Assembly: GCA_050485745.1 (NCBI GenBank)
Contig: JBJHBY010000134.1
Location: forward strand, 1 to 9,826
Direction of reading: 5' to 3'
Source of the DNA: JBJHBY01 sp050485745
GTDB taxonomy: Bacteria; Pseudomonadota; Gammaproteobacteria; Pseudomonadales; CAMLJR01
Length of the DNA stretch: 9,826 nt
The position numbers and the translations under genes were made by a program. Positions 6,435 through 9,826 of this stretch are shown one piece after another (positions within the stretch are counted from its first letter, which is position 1; every line of letters starts with the position of its first letter). The notes beneath the pieces were generated by a model that was given only the letters and a program-made list of their open reading frames with translations, ran no database searches and was not told the origin of the DNA.

Positions 6435-6484
6435 GCCCTTGAAAGACCAGCAATTTCGCGCAATTGCGCCAGTCTTTCAAGGGC
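6435..6484. repeat. nested 50-bp inverted repeat between divergent promoters
   Basis: Outer arms GCCCTTGAAAGAC (6435-6447) and GTCTTTCAAGGGC (6472-6484) pair perfectly over 13 bp. Inside them is a second dyad, CAATT (6451-6455) and AATTG (6462-6466), around a CGCG core. It lies upstream of the -10 box of the dehydrogenase gene, so it is not in that mRNA and is more likely a protein-binding or cruciform site than a terminator. Confidence 0.6.
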
Positions 6485-6491
6485 GACAATC

Positions 6492-6514
6492 AAATAGATC
6501 AGGACGATCTGTTT
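6492..6514. promoter_or_regulatory. candidate operator overlapping the hydroxyacid dehydrogenase promoter
   Basis: Arms AAATAGATC (6492-6500) and GATCTGTTT (6506-6514) form a dyad with one mismatch around AGGAC. It ends two bases before the TATAAT at 6517 and covers the -35/spacer zone, the usual position for a repressor or class II activator site. The binding protein is unknown. Confidence 0.45.
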
Positions 6515-6516
6515 AA

Positions 6517-6522
6517 TATAAT
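6517..6522 (+). promoter_or_regulatory. -10 box of the hydroxyacid dehydrogenase-slyX unit
   Basis: A perfect TATAAT lies in an AT-rich stretch, 33 bp before the ATG at 6556. The -35 position at 17-bp spacing reads ATAGAT and is far from consensus, which fits a promoter that needs an activator or is controlled through the overlapping dyad. Confidence 0.55.
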
Positions 6523-6555
6523 ATGCGCCCCGCACAACCCCCAAGGAGAAGGCGA

Positions 6556-7532
6556 ATGCAGAAGGCCCGGATCGAAGGCGTGATTCTGGATTTTGCCTCC
6601 CTGGCTCCTGCCGATCTTGATCTGACTTCGCTGGAGGCCAGCCTGCCCGTCTGGCGTCGCTACGACACCACCGCGGCGGTGGACACCGCGCTGCGACTGC
6701 AGGGGGCCACAGTTGCCCTGACCAACAAGGTGGTGATCGGTGAGCCCGAGCTGGCGGCCAATCCGCAGCTGCGCCTGATTGCCGTGATGGCCACCGGGAC
6801 CAACAATGTGGACCTGGAGGCTGCGCGCCGGCGCGGTGTCACAGTCTGCAACGCGGTGGGCTACTCCACGCCCTCGGTGGTGCAGCACTGCTTTGCCATG
6901 ATGCTCGCTCTNNNNNNNNNNCCTCCCGCACACCCCCTTACGATACCGCGGTTCGTGCCGGGGACTGGGTGCGCAGCCCCCTGTTTTGCCTGCTGGACTA
7001 TCCCATCGAGGAACTTGCGGGAAAGACCCTGGGAATTCTTGGCTATGGTGCCATCGGGCGGGCGGTGGGCACGGTGGCACAGGCGTTTGGCATGATGGTG
7101 CGGCCTCTGCAACGCCCGGGGGGCATTGCAGAGGCCGGGCGCATGCCCCTGGATGAGGCGCTGCCCCAGCTCGATGTGCTCAGCCTGCACTGCGCCCTCA
7201 GTGAGCAGACCCGTGGGCTGATCAATGCCGAGCGCCTCGCGCGCCTGCCTCGCGGTGCGCTGCTGATCAACTGCGCCCGCGGGGGCATTGTGGATGAACA
7301 CGCCCTGGCGGAGGCCTTGCGCAGTGGCCATCTGGGCGGGGCGGGGGTGGACGTCATGGCGCTCGAGCCACCCCCGGCGGACGCACCACTGCTCGATCCG
7401 GCATTGCCCAATCTCATCCTCACCCCCCATACTGCATGGGCCAGTCGCCAGGCTCGCCAGCGACTCGTCGGGCAGATGGTGGCGGTGATCGAGGGCTTTC
7501 TGTCCGGCCAGCCCAGCAACCGTGTAGCCTGA
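6556..7532 (+). CDS. hprA: D-2-hydroxyacid dehydrogenase, HprA-like (hydroxypyruvate reductase); split by assembly gap
   Basis: One gene is interrupted by ten Ns. The left part (6556-6911, 119 residues) starts at an ATG with AAGGAG at 6543-6548. The right part resumes in another frame (6921 onward: SRTPPYDTAVRAGDW) and ends at TGA 7530-7532. Together they give about 322 residues, the normal family length. Left motifs are MATGTNNVDL and YSTPSVVQHCFAMMLA. Right motifs are FCLLDYPIEELAGKTLG, the NAD(H)-binding GYGAIG (7041-7058), and the catalytic triad: Arg in CARGGIVDE (7278-7280), Glu in MALEPP (7365-7367) and His in TPHTAW (7428-7430). Enzymes of this type reduce hydroxypyruvate or glyoxylate with NAD(P)H in the cytosol. 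The frame change is best read as wrong gap length, not a true frameshift. slyX follows closely in the same unit. Confidence 0.87.
6912..6921. other. assembly gap (10 N) inside the hydroxyacid dehydrogenase gene
   Basis: Ten unresolved bases. To keep the dehydrogenase in frame, the true number of missing bases must be 2 modulo 3, so the gap length is a placeholder. Confidence 0.97.
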
Positions 7533-7543
7533 GGTCACTTGCC

Positions 7544-7777
7544 ATGTCGACAGCCGGCATTGGAAACATCGACAGCCTGGCGCAGCAGCTGATCGAACTG
7601 CAGACCCAGTTCGCCTTCCAGGAGGACGTCATCGCTGCCCTCAACCGTGTCGTCACCAGTCAGCAGCACGAGATTGACCACCTGCGCCAGCTGTGTGAGC
7701 AGTTGTGCGACCAGGGTGATGAGCTGCGTGCACGCCTGGATGGGGGACAGGAGGTTGCGCCACCCCCCCATTACTGA
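7544..7777 (+). CDS. slyX: SlyX family protein
   Basis: This encodes a 77-residue, mostly alpha-helical protein. Residues about 10-66 form a coiled coil with heptad-like leucines (IDSLAQQLIELQTQFAFQE, then LNRVVTSQQHEIDHLRQL). It ends in PPPHY, the near-invariant SlyX C-terminus. The function of SlyX is not established. The ATG at 7544 has GAGGT at 7531-7535, which overlaps the TGA of the dehydrogenase gene, so the two are probably co-transcribed. An ATG-less upstream extension of the same frame only reads through the dehydrogenase. Confidence 0.9.
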   Translation: MSTAGIGNIDSLAQQLIELQTQFAFQEDVIAALNRVVTSQQHEIDHLRQLCEQLCDQGDELRARLDGGQEVAPPPHY

Positions 7778-7828
7778 CCCGGTTCACAGCCACTGAATAC
7801 GGTAATCCGCCCCAGTCCGGAAGCACGC

Positions 7829-8437
7829 ATGAGCCATGAGCAGTTGAACGATACCGCCACCCGCAGCCTGCAGGCGCTTGCTGTGGATGCGGTGAGGCGC
7901 ACCGCCGGCCTGATGGCCGGCAGCTTTCGACCGCTGCGAGGTTGGTCCGAGCCGCGGGTCCACCTGCTGGAGTCGGCGGAGCTGAGCATGGCGCTCAGCG
8001 CCTTTGACGGCGATGCTACGGTGGCGGCGGTGGCACAGGCCTTTTTCGGTGATGGCATCAGTGGCGAGGGCCTGTTGTTCTGCGCCGATGCCAGCGTCGG
8101 CGAACTGGCTGAAACCATCGGTGTCGACGCGGCTGATTCCGAGGCTCTGCACCTGGAGCGGGTGCTGGAAATGGCCTCGATCCTGCTCGGTGGCGTGGTG
8201 CAGGGTGCCCTCTCCGAGCTTGAGATCCATGTGCTGCTGAAGCGCCCCGTCCTGTTTGCCCGCCATGCCCTGCTGCACGACCTGCTCGAGGGGCAGTCCT
8301 TTCCCTGGAAGCGTGCCCTGGCGATCGAAGTCGGACTTGAATTCGAGGGCTTTGACGAAGCCCTCGACCTGATCATCCTCTTTCATCAGCAGTCCCTGCC
8401 CTTGCTGATGGACAAACTCGAGCTGTGGCTGGACTGA
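7829..8437 (+). CDS. CheC-like protein with degenerate phosphatase motifs
   Basis: This encodes a 202-residue soluble protein. The middle (GLLFCADASVGELAETIG, 81-98) and the helix LERVLEMASILLGGVVQGALSEL (109-131) match the CheC/CheX fold, whose members dephosphorylate CheY-P with paired ExxN motifs. Here the second motif reads E114-M-A-S117, with Asn replaced by Ser. The position of the first motif reads RRTAG (23-27), lacking both Glu and Asn. It may therefore bind a partner or phospho-receiver without phosphatase activity. The ATG at 7829 has GGAAG about five bases upstream and follows slyX by 51 bp. Its TGA overlaps the ATG of the diguanylate cyclase gene, so the two proteins are probably made together and may interact. 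CheC assignment is from motif pattern only. Confidence 0.68.
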   Translation: MSHEQLNDTATRSLQALAVDAVRRTAGLMAGSFRPLRGWSEPRVHLLESAELSMALSAFDGDATVAAVAQAFFGDGISGEGLLFCADASVGELAETIGVDAADSEALHLERVLEMASILLGGVVQGALSELEIHVLLKRPVLFARHALLHDLLEGQSFPWKRALAIEVGLEFEGFDEALDLIILFHQQSLPLLMDKLELWLD

Positions 8438-9387
8438 TGGACGCTGATACCTTTCGTGATCTGCACTGGATGCTCGATGTCATCCAGAGCGCCGATATTG
8501 GTGTCGTCGTGCTGGATGAAACCTTGCGGATTGAGGTGTTCAATCACTTCATGCAGGCTCACAGCGGGCTGGCTCCGGAGAGTGTCATCGGGCGTGACAT
8601 TCGGCAGGTCTTCCCCGAATTGCCCGGGGATTGGCTCGAGCGGCATGTGGATATGGTGTTCGAGCTGGGAGCGCCGATCCACACGCACTGGGAGCAGCGC
8701 CCCTGGCTGTTCCGCTTTCCGCTGCATCTACCGCTGCGTTTCGAGGCAGAGGTGATGTACCAGAATACGGTGTTCCTGCCCCTGCGCGCGGCGAACAAGC
8801 GGGTCGAGCGCGTGGGTATCCTGGTCCATGACGTCACCGACATGGCGCTGCAGCGGCAACATCTGGAAGCGGTGCAGCAGGAGTTACTGAACCTGAGCCG
8901 GACCGATGCCCTGACCGGACTCTGGTCACGGGGCTACTGGGATGAATGCCTGGAGCGCGAATGGCAGCGCAGCCGTCGGCAGCGGCAGTCTGCATGCCTG
9001 ATGATGCTCGATATCGACCACTTCAAGAGAATCAATGACGAACTGGGGCACCCGGCGGGGGACGAGGCCCTGCGCTGGCTTGCGTCGATTCTGCACGACT
9101 ATACCCGCAAGGTGGATGTGTGCGGCCGCTATGGTGGCGAGGAGTTTGCGGTGATTCTACCTGGCACCACGGTGGAGGGCGCCCTGCAGATGGCGGAGCG
9201 CCTGCGTCGCGAGGTGGCTCGGGCCAGTATCGATGTCGGAGCGGAGCAGCCGCTGGGCCTCACCGTGAGCATCGGCATCGCCACGACATCCGGCCAGGAG
9301 GGTGATGCCCTGGACTGGTTGCGCCGTGCCGACGATGCGCTCTATCAGGCCAAGGAGCAGGGCCGCAACCGCTGCTCTGTGGCGTAG
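8437..9387 (+). CDS. PAS-GGEEF diguanylate cyclase
   Basis: This encodes 316 residues from the ATG at 8437, overlapping the upstream stop as TGATG; a GTG at 8425 is an alternative. Residues about 8-135 form a PAS-like sensor domain (VIQSADIGVVVLDETLRIEVFN, later LRAANKRVERVGILVHDVTD). A helical linker (136-154) leads to a GGDEF domain: RTDALTGLWSR (155-165), LDIDHFKRINDELGHPAGDEAL (191-212), active site GGEEF (233-237) and a C-terminal SIGIAT and RADDALYQAKEQGRN. The inhibitory I-site RxxD is present (RKVD, 224-227), five residues before GGEEF. All this predicts an active cytoplasmic cyclase making c-di-GMP from GTP with product feedback. It has no membrane segments, so its signal is internal or comes from a partner, possibly the CheC-like protein. 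The TAG stop is in repeat copy 6. Confidence 0.92.
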   Translation: MDADTFRDLHWMLDVIQSADIGVVVLDETLRIEVFNHFMQAHSGLAPESVIGRDIRQVFPELPGDWLERHVDMVFELGAPIHTHWEQRPWLFRFPLHLPLRFEAEVMYQNTVFLPLRAANKRVERVGILVHDVTDMALQRQHLEAVQQELLNLSRTDALTGLWSRGYWDECLEREWQRSRRQRQSACLMMLDIDHFKRINDELGHPAGDEALRWLASILHDYTRKVDVCGRYGGEEFAVILPGTTVEGALQMAERLRREVARASIDVGAEQPLGLTVSIGIATTSGQEGDALDWLRRADDALYQAKEQGRNRCSVA

Positions 9388-9420
9388 CCCGGGTTTGCGG
9401 CCTCGCCGCCTGACTCGGCG
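9384..9420 (+). repeat. palindrome-headed repeat remnant, copy 6
   Basis: GTAG followed by CCCGGGTTTGCGGC, CTC, GCCGCCTGACTCGGCG is a decayed version of the GGGTTA/TAACCC hairpin. Several arm positions no longer pair. It fills the whole space between two convergent genes and contains the TAG stop of the diguanylate cyclase gene (9385-9387). Confidence 0.5.
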
Positions 9421-9660
9421 TTAGCCGTCCGCCTGTTCCGGGGTCGCGGGGGGCAGCTTTTCCACATCTTCCGCCAGCAGGCCCCTGGGGCCCTCGCGCA
9501 GGAGAAAGCTGACCAGTTGATCCTGCGACAGTGTGCGGTAGCCGTCACCGCGAATTGAACGAAAGTGCACGAATACATCACTGCCATCGTCGAGGCTGAT
9601 GAAGCCGAAGCCCTTGGCATTGTTGAACCACTTCACCTTGCCCTGCAGCCGCTCCGCCAT
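9421..9660 (-). CDS. CspA-family cold shock domain protein
   Basis: This encodes a 79-residue protein made of one cold shock domain: GKVKWFNNAKGFGFI (7-21) with RNP1 KGFGF, and VFVHF (29-33) as RNP2. Such proteins bind single-stranded RNA/DNA and melt mRNA structure. The second half (RTLSQDQLVSFLLREGPRGLLAEDVEKL) is recognisable but somewhat diverged, and a Pro/Glu-rich tail (PPATPEQADG) makes it about ten residues longer than CspA. The ATG at 9660 has an AGGGGGT ribosome site. It is convergent with the diguanylate cyclase gene; whether it is cold-inducible cannot be told. Confidence 0.93.
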   Translation of the reverse strand: MAERLQGKVKWFNNAKGFGFISLDDGSDVFVHFRSIRGDGYRTLSQDQLVSFLLREGPRGLLAEDVEKLPPATPEQADG

Positions 9661-9788
9661 GCCACCCCCTGCATCGTTGTTTTGTTATTAACCTGGTACT
9701 GGCCTTCGGCCATTGGCCCAAAAAAGCGCCGTTGCCGGGTTGTTCCTGGTCGTCATGTTGACGGGAAGACGGGAGCATGTTGCTGGAT

Positions 9789-9820
9789 TGTGCCGGAGCG
9801 GGCAAGCCCGCTCCGGCACA
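9789..9820. repeat. REP-like palindrome, second family
   Basis: Perfect 15-bp arms TGTGCCGGAGCGGGC (9789-9803) and GCCCGCTCCGGCACA (9806-9820) flank a 2-nt AA spacer. The core GGAGCGGGC-NN-GCCCGCTCC resembles the well-known Pseudomonas REP core and is unlike the GGGTTA family elsewhere in this window. It lies upstream of the cold shock gene at the window edge. Confidence 0.65.
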
Positions 9821-9826
9821 GCTCGA

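Noticed and set aside
6911..6969. True frameshift or two separate genes in the hydroxyacid dehydrogenase
   Set aside because: The frame change coincides exactly with the ten Ns, and both halves join into one full-length family member.
6861..7538. Open frame of 225 codons on the - strand reading through the N gap
   Set aside because: It is antisense to the hydroxyacid dehydrogenase and includes unknown residues; no domain is seen.
9715..9730. Run of A on the + strand (T on the - strand) as a terminator
   Set aside because: No stable GC stem directly precedes the T run on the - strand, and nothing known ends there.
1..9826. Defence island, toxin-antitoxin pair, CRISPR or prophage
   Set aside because: All genes match metabolic, signalling or translation families; no regularly spaced direct repeats, nuclease, integrase or phage structural genes are visible.

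Overview
The window comes from a GC-rich gammaproteobacterium. The support is slyX, a YciH/SUI1 protein, an HprA-type hydroxyacid dehydrogenase, a CspA-family protein, and palindromic repeats of the kind common in Pseudomonas, Halomonas and Alcanivorax relatives. A genus cannot be fixed from the sequence alone. A run of ten Ns (6912-6921) inside one gene shows that this is draft, scaffolded DNA. I see no CRISPR array, tRNA, rRNA, transposase, phage gene or defence gene.

Layout, left to right. Positions 1-1792 hold a translationally coupled pair on the + strand: a 5'-truncated FAD-dependent dehydrogenase (KstD/fumarate-reductase fold) and a secreted monohaem cytochrome c that could take its electrons. 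Positions 1788-2042 are a cluster of three related palindrome-headed repeats, two in tandem and one inverted. A MarR-family regulator (-) and a short-chain dehydrogenase (+) follow as a divergent pair. Next come an exported protein with an acidic linker and a fibronectin-III-like domain, and a CitE/malyl-CoA-lyase-type enzyme. Two more repeat copies lie at 5120-5274. On the - strand, yciH and an ABC ATPase of the LolD/MacB type overlap by 11 bp, with no permease beside them. The gap 6331-6555 between divergent genes holds three inverted repeats and a strong -10 box. The + strand then carries an HprA-like dehydrogenase (split by the N gap), slyX, a degenerate CheC-like protein and a PAS-GGEEF diguanylate cyclase; the last two are coupled through a TGATG overlap. 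A CspA-family gene (-) and an unrelated REP-like palindrome close the window.

The most unusual signal is the repeat family with GGGTTA...TAACCC arms. At least six copies or remnants lie at gene 3' ends. In three cases the TAG stop codon is part of the repeat, and in a fourth the repeat encodes the last residues of the ABC ATPase. The second most interesting unit is the CheC-like/diguanylate cyclase pair, in which the CheC-like protein appears to have lost its phosphatase residues and may act as a c-di-GMP signalling partner. Much of the rest is ordinary housekeeping or accessory metabolism.
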